DNA of 64,000 nucleotides from Bdellovibrio sp. NC01 (GCF_006874625.1 NZ_CP030034.1:2914001-2978000), one strand, 5' to 3'. Positions 1 to 9,650 are shown, counted from the stretch's first letter. Notes: generated by a model not told the origin, from the letters alone. Numbers and translations are program-made.

Positions 1-2
1 AA

Positions 3-338
3 GCCGAACTCATCGCCCAAATCGATCATTCCTGGCTACAATTCAAGCAAATGGGACGTAAAATCATGGAGTTTCACCAACAAGGAACTCCAGCTTCACA
101 AGTAAAATTGAATCGTATTTTTTTTAGAGAGTGTCCCGATGCCGCGGCTGACTTTATGAGAAGCGTTGATGCCCTTCGTAACTTTCTAACTCAGAAACAA
201 AAAACGTGGCTCAGTGAGGCTCGCGAAGTTGCCCGTATTAATAACGAAAGATTTTTTGGCATCGCGATTATCGGGGCTGTACTTGGTGGAATACTAAGTA
301 CAATTTACTCAGTGAATCTAATTCGCGGCCAAAAATGA
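3..338 (+). CDS. Truncated chemoreceptor: four-helix sensor plus TM only (5' partial)
   Basis: The reading frame is open from the left edge, so the true start lies outside; 111 residues are visible. The sequence is an amphipathic helical stretch followed by one hydrophobic segment (about FGIAIIGAVLGGILSTIYSV), then LIRGQK and a stop. This is the pattern of the ligand-binding four-helix bundle and second membrane helix of methyl-accepting chemotaxis proteins. It stops exactly where a HAMP domain should begin, and no HAMP or signalling hairpin follows in any frame before the next gene. It is either a chemoreceptor that lost its signalling half or a stand-alone membrane sensor; I favour a remnant. 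Confidence 0.6.
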   Translation, partial: AELIAQIDHSWLQFKQMGRKIMEFHQQGTPASQVKLNRIFFRECPDAAADFMRSVDALRNFLTQKQKTWLSEAREVARINNERFFGIAIIGAVLGGILSTIYSVNLIRGQK

Positions 339-452
339 GCGGCGCAATCGGTCGAGCAAGGAAAAATGGGCACCGACTACAACTCCCCACTGCCCTAACG
401 AGAAAATGCAAATTTCATAATTTTGTCGACATGCAGAGACCATAGCACATTG

Positions 453-463
453 GACAAATTGTC
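453..463. promoter_or_regulatory. Palindrome GACA-AAT-TGTC, candidate activator site
   Basis: An 11-base inverted repeat, GACAAATTGTC, lies about 80 bases upstream of the -12 element of the lipoprotein promoter. The same architecture (GACA-N3-TGTC) recurs at 7372-7382 in front of the other sigma-54 promoter of the island. A second palindrome, TGTCGACA, lies at 424-431. Position and repetition fit an upstream activating site for the sigma-54 activator encoded at 4658-5605. The assignment to that protein is inference. Confidence 0.5.
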
Positions 464-524
464 ATAATAGTGCGCCGGACTGACTCAGTTAAATCTGTCT
501 TGAACCCTCTACAACGTTTTCAAA

Positions 525-540
525 TGGCTTGCGTCTTGCT
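525..540 (+). promoter_or_regulatory. Sigma-54 (-24/-12) promoter
   Basis: TGGCTTGCGTCTTGCT matches the consensus TGGCACG-N4-TTGCW with the invariant GG and GC at exact spacing and a full TTGCT. Transcription would start near base 551, leaving a short leader that just contains the AAGGAG ribosome site of the gene at 564. It would drive the 564-3629 two-gene operon. Confidence 0.75.
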
Positions 541-563
541 GGCGTAATCTGAAGGAGAGTTCT

Positions 564-1037
564 ATGTCTAAATTCGTATTAGTTTTGTCCTCTTTTCTTT
601 TCATCATCGGTTGCGCAACGACAAAGGAACAAGAGGCCAGCCTGGATCAAAAAATCAAAGCAGAACAACCAGCCAACACACCTGAAGAAATCGCTTTGCG
701 TGCCGCAGAGGTATTCGCCTCTGCACCTGGTCTAACGATGGATCAAAAGACAAAACTTCATGCCTTGTACTTAAAGACCTATGCCGATTCGCGAGAGATT
801 CGAAAAGAGATTGGTCAAATGAAGTCGTTACTCTTTAAAGAAGCCGCCATGAAAAAATTCAATTCTAAGGATATTACTGAACTGACTCGTCGGATCGTCG
901 AAGCAGATCAACGACGTTTGAATGTGATGTTTTCCGCGTTTCAAGAAATGCAGAAAATAGTCGGTTATGGTGAGAATAAAAAAGAAATTTATGAACACTT
1001 GCGAAACTATGACTACCCGGGAAACGCAAGTCGCTAG
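564..1037 (+). CDS. CpxP/ZraP-like periplasmic lipoprotein
   Basis: This 157-residue protein begins with a short hydrophobic signal and a lipobox-like FIIGC, so Cys17 is the likely lipidated residue. The rest is helical and charged (TMDQKTKLHALYLKTYADSRE, then a MKSLLFKEAAMKKF stretch), resembling the Spy/CpxP/ZraP family of small envelope chaperones or metal-stress sensors, though without a clear LTxxQ motif. AAGGAG lies 7 bases before the ATG. It is 9 bases upstream of the fusion gene at 1047 and shares its sigma-54 promoter. This points to envelope stress; the family assignment is tentative. Confidence 0.8.
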   Translation: MSKFVLVLSSFLFIIGCATTKEQEASLDQKIKAEQPANTPEEIALRAAEVFASAPGLTMDQKTKLHALYLKTYADSREIRKEIGQMKSLLFKEAAMKKFNSKDITELTRRIVEADQRRLNVMFSAFQEMQKIVGYGENKKEIYEHLRNYDYPGNASR

Positions 1038-1046
1038 GAGCAGGAT

Positions 1047-3629
1047 ATGGAACGCCTTGAGAATCGAATGACCGCAGGAAAATTGCTTGCTGAACGAATA
1101 GCAGATTTGCATCTACAAAATCCAATAGTCATAGCACTTCCGCGTGGAGGCGTTCCTGTTGGTTTTGTGGTTGCAAGCACATTAAGATGTTCTCTTGATG
1201 TTACGATGACAAAAAAAGTTGGCGCGCCCGACAATCCTGAACTTGCAATCGGGGCTGTCGGCGAAGACGGTACTACAGTTTTGAATCAAGAACTTGTGCA
1301 ATATTTAAAAATCGAAAAGGCGCTAATTAAAAAGCTCGCTGCAAATAAAACCAAGGAAATTGCCCAACAGATTAAAAAATTCCGCACCAATAAAACTCGA
1401 GAAACTTTAAACGGTAAAGACGTCATTGTGGTAGATGATGGCCTTGCAACTGGCGCGACCATGATCGCCGCGTTACAAGTTTTGCGAAAGCAAAACCCAA
1501 GAAAAGTCATCGTCGCATTACCGGTTGCACCTGCTGATAGCATTCAACCCTTAAAAGAAGTTGCTGACGAAGTTGTGTGTTTATTAGCTCCCAAAAATTT
1601 TACCGCTGTGGGTCTGTGGTACGAAGATTTCGACCAGGTCTCAGATGAAGAAGTCATCCGCCTGTTAGAACTATCCCGCCATGAGCAGTCCTTTATACAA
1701 GAGCGAGAAATTACCATAGAAGATGGGCCTGATTCCGTTACAGGTGACCTGACACTACTCAACAATAGCAAAGGCCTAATAATTTTTGCGCATGGGAGTG
1801 GCAGCAGTCGTAAGAGCCCGCGAAATCAATATGTCGCAACTGAACTAAATAAGATTGGTTTTAGTACGCTTCTTTTCGATCTTCTTACAGATGAAGAGGC
1901 CGCCAACAGGGCTAACGTTTTTAACATTCCATTACTTGCTCGCCGTCTTAATCTGGCTACTGACAAAATGGCATCTTTGCCGGAAACCAGCAGCCAACCT
2001 ATCGGTTATTTTGGTGCAAGCACCGGTGCTGGCGCAGCGATCATGGCCGCCGCTCAAAGTTCTAAAAAAATATTCGCTGTCGTCAGTCGAGGTGGAAGAC
2101 CCGATCTGGCAGCAGAAGCTCTGAGAAAGGTAACGTCGCCTTGTCTTTTGATCGTCGGTGGCAATGATGAGCCGACCCTGTCATTAAATCGAGAAGCGTC
2201 TCTACAGATAAAATCATGCGAACTGGTCGTGGTTCCAGGAGCGACTCATTTATTTGAAGAGGAGGGTACTCTTGCAGAAGTTGTTGAGCATGCTTCTTCG
2301 TGGTTCCTATTCCAGATCAATGGCTCACCTAATCCACATCCTATTGAATCCATTGTTGCGGAGTTGGAAAAAAAAGCAGTTCCATTTCGCGGAGACAATA
2401 GCCTCGATGGATTGATCGAACAAATCGCCAAGTCACGCATTGTTATGCTAGGTGAAGCCACACATGGCACTCATGAATTTTATGTTCTACGACGAATGAT
2501 TTCTGAACGTCTCATTCGAAAGCACGGTTTCAAATTTATTGCCGTTGAAGGTGACTGGCCAGATTTTCAGCGAATTAACCAGTTTATTCGCAATGAAACA
2601 AAATCCAGTGCTTCCGAGGCGCTTCAAGGATTTTCGCGCTGGCCGACATGGATGTGGGCCAATGAAGAAATCGTTTCTCTGGTTGAATTTCTAAAAACAG
2701 AAATGGTTCCTATGTTTGGTCTTGACGTTTATTCATTATTCGAATCCATCGAGGCCGTTAAGGAATATGCCCAAGCAAAAGATCTTAATCTTTTGCTTGC
2801 CGTTGAGGGAGCCTATGCCTGCTTAAATCCATTTCAAAAAGACGAAAAAGAATATGCAAGACATCTGCTTCAGTTCCCTGAAGGGTGTCGACACGAAGTA
2901 GTTTCTATTTTGAGAAAACTTCTCCGTTTGCGAATTAACGACCTTCACCAATCGAAGGAGCAGCTATTCGACGTTCAACAAAACGCACGTATCGTAGCAA
3001 ACGCAGAAGAATACTATCGTCGTATGTTGTTCGGTGGACCCGAATCTTGGAATGTGCGCGATCGCCATATGATTGACACCTTAGATATGCTTCTGAAAAA
3101 TTGGGGCCCTGATAGTAAATGCATAATTTGGGCACACAACAGTCATATAGGCGACTATCACGCAACTGAGATGGTGCACCAAGGGTACGTTAATTTAGGA
3201 GGTTTAGCGCGTGAACGTTTCGGCATGGATGCTGTTGCTCTTGTCGGATTCGGTACTTACCAAGGACAGGTGATCGCCTCGCACGCTTGGGAAGGTCAAG
3301 AGACTGTGATGAATTTGCCACGCGCTAAAGATTCATCTTTCGAAGGCTTTTGCCACAAGACCACGCAGAATCTTAAAACTTCAGGCTTCAGTGTCATATT
3401 TGATGCAGAGACCAGAGCAAGTGTTTTAGGAAAACGAACTTATGGCCATCGCGCTGTTGGAGTCGTGTACGACCCTAAACATGAAAACAAAGAATTAAAC
3501 TATGTTCCGACGATACCCGCGCAACGCTACGACGCATTTGTGTTTGTCGATGAAACATCTGCCGTTCATCCAATTAAAACGAAAACAAGCGCCTTGGATT
3601 TTCCCGAAACTTGGCCCGGAGGAGTATGA
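1047..3629 (+). CDS. Phosphoribosyltransferase - alpha/beta hydrolase - erythromycin esterase fusion
   Basis: Three enzymes in one 860-residue chain. Residues about 1-215 are a type I phosphoribosyltransferase with the PRPP loop VVDDGLATGATM near 128-140. Residues about 230-425 are a dienelactone-hydrolase-like alpha/beta hydrolase: nucleophile elbow GASTG near 322-326, a later acidic NDEP and a GATHLF histidine. Residues about 430-855 are an erythromycin-esterase-like domain with GEATHGTHEF near 469-478, AVEGDW, and the AHNSH histidine near 696. AGGAG precedes the ATG. Such fusions occur in stress islands of other Proteobacteria, but the substrate is unknown. All three active-site signatures look intact. 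Macrolide hydrolysis should not be assumed. Confidence 0.92.
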   Translation: MERLENRMTAGKLLAERIADLHLQNPIVIALPRGGVPVGFVVASTLRCSLDVTMTKKVGAPDNPELAIGAVGEDGTTVLNQELVQYLKIEKALIKKLAANKTKEIAQQIKKFRTNKTRETLNGKDVIVVDDGLATGATMIAALQVLRKQNPRKVIVALPVAPADSIQPLKEVADEVVCLLAPKNFTAVGLWYEDFDQVSDEEVIRLLELSRHEQSFIQEREITIEDGPDSVTGDLTLLNNSKGLIIFAHGSGSSRKSPRNQYVATELNKIGFSTLLFDLLTDEEAANRANVFNIPLLARRLNLATDKMASLPETSSQPIGYFGASTGAGAAIMAAAQSSKKIFAVVSRGGRPDLAAEALRKVTSPCLLIVGGNDEPTLSLNREASLQIKSCELVVVPGATHLFEEEGTLAEVVEHASSWFLFQINGSPNPHPIESIVAELEKKAVPFRGDNSLDGLIEQIAKSRIVMLGEATHGTHEFYVLRRMISERLIRKHGFKFIAVEGDWPDFQRINQFIRNETKSSASEALQGFSRWPTWMWANEEIVSLVEFLKTEMVPMFGLDVYSLFESIEAVKEYAQAKDLNLLLAVEGAYACLNPFQKDEKEYARHLLQFPEGCRHEVVSILRKLLRLRINDLHQSKEQLFDVQQNARIVANAEEYYRRMLFGGPESWNVRDRHMIDTLDMLLKNWGPDSKCIIWAHNSHIGDYHATEMVHQGYVNLGGLARERFGMDAVALVGFGTYQGQVIASHAWEGQETVMNLPRAKDSSFEGFCHKTTQNLKTSGFSVIFDAETRASVLGKRTYGHRAVGVVYDPKHENKELNYVPTIPAQRYDAFVFVDETSAVHPIKTKTSALDFPETWPGGV

Positions 3630-3656
3630 CGTGATCTGGTCCCGAATTGAAAAAGG

Positions 3657-4502
3657 TCAAACCTTCCTATTGATGACCATTACAGGACATTTTGCCAACA
3701 TCAAAACCTTTTTAACGTTGCTACCTATCAGTGAATACGGCAATGACATTGGTCGAGAAGGCATTATGATAAGCCCGGCCCGCGCACGACTTGCCTCTTG
3801 AATAATCTCTTCCGCCAACGAATTATGATCCACGCTAAAATGAACGCTCGACTCAATACCGGCGGAACGCAAATGGCGAGTCCATCTTTTTGCGGTCTTT
3901 CCACGTTGCACTTTTATTTCGTTCATCACTGACCGTGAATGATGTTCAATTTGGTTAAATAGTTCCAGAGGCGATTTGCTTTGCTGAACAAACCGAATAA
4001 CTAATTTCATTGCAATAAGCGAGCTCCTTTTAAAGTCCGTCGGAAAAATAATAGGGGCATCAAAGCGCTTAACCTGTGCATTCACATTCAACACGACCGT
4101 TGGCACAAGTGTCTGAGCTAAAAGGGCTTCAGTAAATCCTCCAAGGTGAAAAAAAGCGCCACTCAGATTGCGGGCTCTAACAAAAATATAAGAAGCCTTA
4201 AGATCAACAGCATACCTATTAAAGCGAGCTGCCATTTTGCGACGTGAACTAGAACGGATGACTAGGATTTTCGGCAAATTAAATTCTGCGGGGAAATAGT
4301 CACGAAGGTTTGCGGTAATAGTGTCAGTATCAAGGGGGAGCGACTGCAATTTGTCTTCCGTAAAAATCGACAGCGGTTGCACCTGACATTCAAGTTTTTG
4401 GCTCCACTCACGGAGTATCTTTAGCGTCGTAGGGGTTTCATCGTTAAGATGATCTGGATCGATGGCCCATAGAATTATTTTATTCTTTGCAGCGTTTGAC
4501 AT
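3657..4502 (-). CDS. Tandem universal stress protein (UspA family)
   Basis: Two Usp domains in about 281 residues. The first begins at IILWAIDPDH and ends near TVVLNVNAQ; the second begins at APIIFPTDFKRSS and ends with GSNVKKVLMLAKCPVMVI, the usual Usp C-terminal strand. Only the final GS of the G-2x-G-9x-G(S/T) nucleotide motif is evident, so ATP binding is doubtful. I chose the ATG at 4502 because AGGA lies 8 bases before it; an in-frame ATG 9 bases upstream overlaps that ribosome site. It is a diverged paralogue of the gene at 7475 (both open with the WAxDP pattern). It is divergent from the sigma-54 activator and convergent with the esterase fusion. Confidence 0.9.
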   Translation of the reverse strand: MSNAAKNKIILWAIDPDHLNDETPTTLKILREWSQKLECQVQPLSIFTEDKLQSLPLDTDTITANLRDYFPAEFNLPKILVIRSSSRRKMAARFNRYAVDLKASYIFVRARNLSGAFFHLGGFTEALLAQTLVPTVVLNVNAQVKRFDAPIIFPTDFKRSSLIAMKLVIRFVQQSKSPLELFNQIEHHSRSVMNEIKVQRGKTAKRWTRHLRSAGIESSVHFSVDHNSLAEEIIQEASRARAGLIIMPSRPMSLPYSLIGSNVKKVLMLAKCPVMVINRKV

Positions 4503-4657
4503 ACAAGTCATCCTAACAAAAGCGGTGTTGAAAAACCTTTTGTGTTTTTATCGGCCAAATCACATCACCACAGTCCACATCAGAATTGTAACTCCCCAAC
4601 TGAAAATCGTTGAATTAAACTTTTGAATACCTGTGTATTCCATGATTAGGAGTTCAT

Positions 4658-5605
4658 GTGAACCCTGCGTCCCCCCCAGAATTCAGTTCGATGAATAAAC
4701 AGATTCAGGAAATGATTCGTGCGTTACCACGCATTGCCGCTACTGACGCAAATATTCTTATTCAAGGCGAAAGTGGAACCGGCAAAGAAATGCTGGCTAA
4801 ATATATTCATCACCTAAGCCCAAGAGTTAACAAACCTATGTTAGCAATCAACTGCTCTGCCATTCCAGAAAATCTGCTAGAATCTGAATTTTTTGGGCAC
4901 CGCAAAGGATCGTTCACGGGCGCCGTCAATGATCATAAAGGAATTTTCGAATCCGCTCGCGGTGGCACCGTCTTTCTTGATGAGATTGGTGATATGCCCA
5001 TACATCTTCAGTCAAAACTTTTACGCGTCATTCAGGAACGAACGGTTCGTCCCATTGGTTCTTCATTTGAGCATAAAGTTGATTTCACAATTATCGCAGC
5101 AACTCATAAAAATCTAAAGTCGGAAATCAGAAATGGAAAGTTTCGTGAAGATCTTTATTACCGACTTAATGTCATTCCGATTAATTTACCGCCGCTACGA
5201 CAGCGCCAGGAAGACATACCGAATTTAGTTCGGAGTATCTCGGGTCAAATCAGCAAAAAATATTTCAAACAGATAGAAATTCCATTTTCCGAAGCGGCGT
5301 TGCTGGAGTTACAAAAACGCCCTTGGCCCGGCAACGTCAGAGAACTTGAAAACTATGTCGAGCGAATAATTATCTTGAATATTAATAAGCAAATAATAGA
5401 AAAAGATGATCTTATTTACGATGACGAACGAGAAGATTCATGTGGCGCTTTTGCCTCTTATCACAAATTACCAACCCTTTCGGATCTTCAAGACGATTAT
5501 GTTCGTTACGTTTTAAACTGCGTCAACCTTCATCAAGGGAAAGCAGCCGAAATCTTAGGGGTCAGTCGTAGAACGATTTCGCGAAAATTGAATCAAAAGA
5601 CCTAA
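4658..5605 (+). CDS. Sigma-54 activator lacking a sensory domain (AAA+ and Fis HTH only)
   Basis: Bacterial enhancer-binding protein of 315 residues. Walker A GESGTGKE is at 37-44, the sigma-54 contact loop GSFTGA at 84-89, Walker B VFLDEIGD at 105-112, the arginine-finger region follows, and a Fis-type helix-turn-helix (GKAAEILGVSRRTISRKL) ends the protein. The AAA+ module starts almost at the N terminus, so there is no receiver, GAF or PAS domain. Control must come from expression level or a partner, as with PspF. The start is GTG, five bases after GGAG; the upstream ATG is followed at once by a stop. It sits between stress genes, two units of which have -24/-12 promoters. Confidence 0.93.
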   Translation: MNPASPPEFSSMNKQIQEMIRALPRIAATDANILIQGESGTGKEMLAKYIHHLSPRVNKPMLAINCSAIPENLLESEFFGHRKGSFTGAVNDHKGIFESARGGTVFLDEIGDMPIHLQSKLLRVIQERTVRPIGSSFEHKVDFTIIAATHKNLKSEIRNGKFREDLYYRLNVIPINLPPLRQRQEDIPNLVRSISGQISKKYFKQIEIPFSEAALLELQKRPWPGNVRELENYVERIIILNINKQIIEKDDLIYDDEREDSCGAFASYHKLPTLSDLQDDYVRYVLNCVNLHQGKAAEILGVSRRTISRKLNQKT

Positions 5606-5606
5606 G

Positions 5607-7238
<1,632 letters not shown>

Positions 7239-7343
7239 ATTCGTTACCTCGCAAAAGAAGACTCGAATTGGCTCAATTATAATTCTCGTGCTGTTTGAAG
7301 TGGCTTAATTTTATTTTAAGTTGCTTAACGACATCTCACCACG

Positions 7344-7388
7344 GAATGAGACAACTAAGCCACGGTTTCGCGACAGGTTGTCTCATTC
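7344..7388. promoter_or_regulatory. 12-bp inverted repeat with embedded GACA-N3-TGTC site
   Basis: GAATGAGACAAC (7344-7355) and GTTGTCTCATTC (7377-7388) are perfect inverted arms around a 21-base spacer. The right arm also completes GACAGGTTGTC at 7372-7382, the same GACA-N3-TGTC form seen at 453-463. It lies about 60 bases upstream of the -12 box at 7436 and between groEL and usp, so an activator dimer bound here could serve one or both. There is no T-run, so it is not a typical terminator. Confidence 0.6.
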
Positions 7389-7422
7389 TTTCTAATCATT
7401 TCTTCGTACAAACTCCATAAGG

Positions 7423-7438
7423 CGGCCCATGATTTGCT
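7423..7438 (+). promoter_or_regulatory. Sigma-54 (-24/-12) promoter
   Basis: CGGCCCATGATTTGCT has GG and GC at exact sigma-54 spacing and a full TTGCT -12 box; the -24 box is CGGCCC rather than TGGCAC. The predicted start is near 7449, with the CAGGAG ribosome site and ATG at 7475 following. Confidence 0.65.
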
Positions 7439-7474
7439 TCTCTTTAGATATCTCGTAAAATTCAGGAGTTTCCC

Positions 7475-8368
7475 ATGCTGTTCATTTGGGCTTTCGATCC
7501 ACAGAAAAATCCAAAAGATTCCCTGCAAATGATAAAAGAAATTAAGTTTTGGGCCGATCGATTTAAAGCCAAAGTTCAACCTGTATGCGTTTTAACTGAT
7601 TCCATACTTGAGATTGATCCCAATTTAGATACGAAGAATTACCGCGAATATGTCAATAGGATGGTGGCAAAATATCTTTCTCTCACTTCATCAAAAAGTT
7701 TTTTGCCGGCTAAAATCTTGAGCTCATCGTCGCCATCGCGTCGAAAGAAAGCTCTCGTCCTATCAGAATATGCAAAACAAAACGAAGCAGACATTATTTT
7801 TATCAACAGTCACGAACGCAGTGCTTGGCGGCCGCTTCGCCTCGGCGGCTTTTGCCAGGCTCTTATAGAACTCACCGAGTCTCCAATGGTCGTGCTTAAT
7901 CCCGAGGTGCAACATTCCAAACGCATCTCTACAGTTCTTTTTCCCACGGATTTCGATCGCGCATCCAAGACAGCTCTGTCACATATAGTTCCGTGGATTC
8001 AAAAATTGAAAGCAAAATTACTTCTTTTCAGTCGCGTCGAGGTTTCGATTTATTACATGGGTAGTACAAGTGCCATGCCTTCTTTCGTTGATGCCGACTA
8101 TTTTATTCATCGAATGGAGGACGTTAGGAAAGGACAAGCCCATAAATGGAAAAAGCGGCTGACGTCTTCAAAGATTGAAAACGACGCTATAATTCAAAAA
8201 GAAAAAAAATCTCTCGCTAACGATATTGTTAATGTCGCCAAACAACAGAAGGCCGATCTCATCGCATTGGTAAATGTCCGACAACCTCGAGCGGAAAGAT
8301 TTCTGGGAAGCACCGCTCGAGACGTTTTAGTGACTAGTCCATGTCCTGTCTTAATCTTAAGACCATGA
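7475..8368 (+). CDS. Tandem universal stress protein (UspA family), paralogue
   Basis: 297 residues with the same two-domain plan as the Usp at 3657-4502: LFIWAFDPQ opening, VLFPTDFDRAS at the start of the second Usp domain, and a GSTARDVLVTSPCPVLIL closing strand. A full ATP-binding glycine motif is not present; only the last GS remains. The ATG at 7475 has CAGGAG upstream and follows a sigma-54 promoter. The two usp genes flank the activator and groEL symmetrically, which suggests duplication within the island. Confidence 0.92.
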   Translation: MLFIWAFDPQKNPKDSLQMIKEIKFWADRFKAKVQPVCVLTDSILEIDPNLDTKNYREYVNRMVAKYLSLTSSKSFLPAKILSSSSPSRRKKALVLSEYAKQNEADIIFINSHERSAWRPLRLGGFCQALIELTESPMVVLNPEVQHSKRISTVLFPTDFDRASKTALSHIVPWIQKLKAKLLLFSRVEVSIYYMGSTSAMPSFVDADYFIHRMEDVRKGQAHKWKKRLTSSKIENDAIIQKEKKSLANDIVNVAKQQKADLIALVNVRQPRAERFLGSTARDVLVTSPCPVLILRP

Positions 8369-8374
8369 CGCTAG

Positions 8375-8878
8375 TTATTTTTTTCGATTCGCAAGTTTCA
8401 GAAAAAAATCATTTTCTTGCTTCTTCGAAGCCTTCACCTTTTTAGGTGCGGGCTTTTTCTTTTTCTCGGCACCGTCCACGGCTTTCACTCGCGGAGTGCT
8501 CGCAGATTTTAAGTACAATCCTATTAGCGGATTATTTTTAGAAATCTCTCGCATCACAAGGCGCACTTCTTCTTCGAAGTTTTCTGAACTTGCTGGAATA
8601 TAAAGCCAATCTTTGCTGACGGGATGATTTTCTAGAAATGAATACTTCAGAAAAAGTGCATTTTGCTTTTTGTATTCAATTGGCAGGATCAGACCATTCC
8701 ACAACGGAAACGGATACGTGACACCTTTGTGTTCGTAGCTACTATCTGCCTGTTCTACTAAGATAAGAATCATCTTTGTATCAAGAAAATAGGCCATCCC
8801 CCCGTGCTTCGGTATCGAAATCACGTCGGGCGGCAACAGCTCTTCTATCCAGTAAAGATTGTCCAGGGTTTCAAACAT
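8375..8878 (-). CDS. Conserved hypothetical protein, possibly TfoX/YjbR-like
   Basis: 167 residues with a compact N-terminal part (IPKHGGMAYFLDTKMILILVE) that recalls the GG-x-x-x-F-x-x-x-M strand pair of TfoX N-terminal domains, and a lysine-rich, probably disordered tail (KKKKPAPKKVKASKK). It has no signal peptide, so it should be cytoplasmic. It converges with usp, 6 bases away. The family resemblance is weak and the function unknown. Confidence 0.7.
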   Translation of the reverse strand: MFETLDNLYWIEELLPPDVISIPKHGGMAYFLDTKMILILVEQADSSYEHKGVTYPFPLWNGLILPIEYKKQNALFLKYSFLENHPVSKDWLYIPASSENFEEEVRLVMREISKNNPLIGLYLKSASTPRVKAVDGAEKKKKPAPKKVKASKKQENDFFLKLANRKK

Positions 8879-8998
8879 GGTTCTAAAATAGCAAAGTTCT
8901 TAGCGGAAGGCCAGCTCGGCCCTTGTATCTTACCAAAGGAACTTTACTATCCAGCATTCTCATTCAAAATTTTATAAATGATCAGGAAAGGAGTGACG

Positions 8999-9163
8999 AT
9001 GGCGCAAAACAAGCTTTCTCGCTATAAGCAGCAGAAAATAAAAAAGGCTCAAGAAGAAGGGGCTTTTAGTGATGTGGCGATCTCGCACACTTCAAAAGAA
9101 AAAATCATGAAGGCCGTTAAGAAAAACGATGAAACGCCGCCGCGCGGTTCAAAAAGACAATAA
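8999..9163 (+). CDS. Small basic protein
   Basis: 54 residues, highly charged (KLSRYKQQKIKKAQEEG at the N terminus, PPRGSKRQ at the C terminus), with no hydrophobic segment. The ATG at 8999 is preferred because AAAGGAG ends 5 bases before it; an in-frame ATG 21 bases upstream would swallow that ribosome site. A strong terminator follows immediately. It may be a nucleic-acid or ribosome-associated protein, but nothing in the sequence proves it. Confidence 0.75.
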   Translation: MAQNKLSRYKQQKIKKAQEEGAFSDVAISHTSKEKIMKAVKKNDETPPRGSKRQ

Positions 9164-9190
9164 AAAGGAGAGGTCGCCCTCTCCTTTTTT
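9162..9190. terminator. Bidirectional rho-independent terminator
   Basis: Stem AAAAAGGAGAGG / CCTCTCCTTTTT with loop TCGC and a T-run on the plus strand; the A-run on the left gives a matching T-run on the minus strand. It serves both the small basic gene (plus) and the secreted Cys-rich gene (minus). Confidence 0.9.
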
Positions 9191-9198
9191 GTTTTTAA

Positions 9199-9537
9199 TT
9201 ACTGAGCTGGAACTACAAAACTTGGAGTCACGAATTCAGTACCGTTTTCCGCTTTGAATTGGAAGCTGATTGCGTTTGCTGATTCGACACATTTCACATC
9301 AGCCAAGCCACCTGCGCCTAGCAATTCAATCTCGACATTTTTATCAGACAGAACGGCATGCAAAGTCTCAAGACCGCGCTGTGGAATCACGGCGTGTTGC
9401 TTCCAGTGACCTGCGTTTGGGCACTCTGGTGGGATCGGCATGCCTCCACCAGGACCACAAATACAAGGATTACAACTTGCACCCGCCACGTGACCGACCA
9501 TCATTGTCGCCATAATAGCTAAAATCATTTTAAGCAT
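9199..9537 (-). CDS. Small secreted protein with clustered N-terminal cysteines
   Basis: 112 residues. The start at 9537 has AGGGGGAA just upstream. A signal peptide (MLKMILAIMATMMVGHVAGA) is followed by a mature N terminus rich in Cys, Gly and Pro (SCNPCICGPGGG). The residues before the first Cys do not make a good lipobox, so signal peptidase I export is likelier than lipidation. The remainder looks like a small beta-rich domain, with another Cys at VKCVES. It is divergent from the regulator at 9651, and the intergenic space holds a perfect palindrome. Function unknown. Confidence 0.8.
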   Translation of the reverse strand: MLKMILAIMATMMVGHVAGASCNPCICGPGGGMPIPPECPNAGHWKQHAVIPQRGLETLHAVLSDKNVEIELLGAGGLADVKCVESANAISFQFKAENGTEFVTPSFVVPAQ

Positions 9538-9604
9538 AATTTCCCCCTGCTTTTCATAAATATAGGCATAAATCACTTTACTCAGGCCCAGAACCCGTTT
9601 TATG

Positions 9605-9627
9605 AAAGGGTCAATATTTGACCCTTT
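9605..9627. promoter_or_regulatory. Perfect 10-bp-arm palindrome, likely operator
   Basis: AAAGGGTCAA (9605-9614), TAT spacer, TTGACCCTTT (9618-9627). The right arm contains TTGACC, which could be the -35 element toward 9651 or part of the divergent promoter. Its place between a helix-turn-helix gene and a divergent secreted gene fits autoregulation by the 9651 product. Confidence 0.6.
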
Positions 9628-9650
9628 ACTTGTTTGGAAATGGGCCCACG

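Noticed and set aside
828-1112. Long minus-strand frame opposite the lipoprotein gene
   Set aside because: It runs antisense to two well-supported genes, has no ribosome site or recognisable protein features.
1047-3629. Antibiotic-resistance reading of the erythromycin-esterase domain
   Set aside because: Family resemblance alone does not show macrolide hydrolysis; the fused partners and stress context argue for another substrate.
7239-7343. Search for CIRCE repeat or sigma-54 promoter ahead of groEL
   Set aside because: No TTAGCACTC-N9-GAGTGCTAA pattern, and no GG-N10-GC pair on the minus strand between the IR and the ATG.
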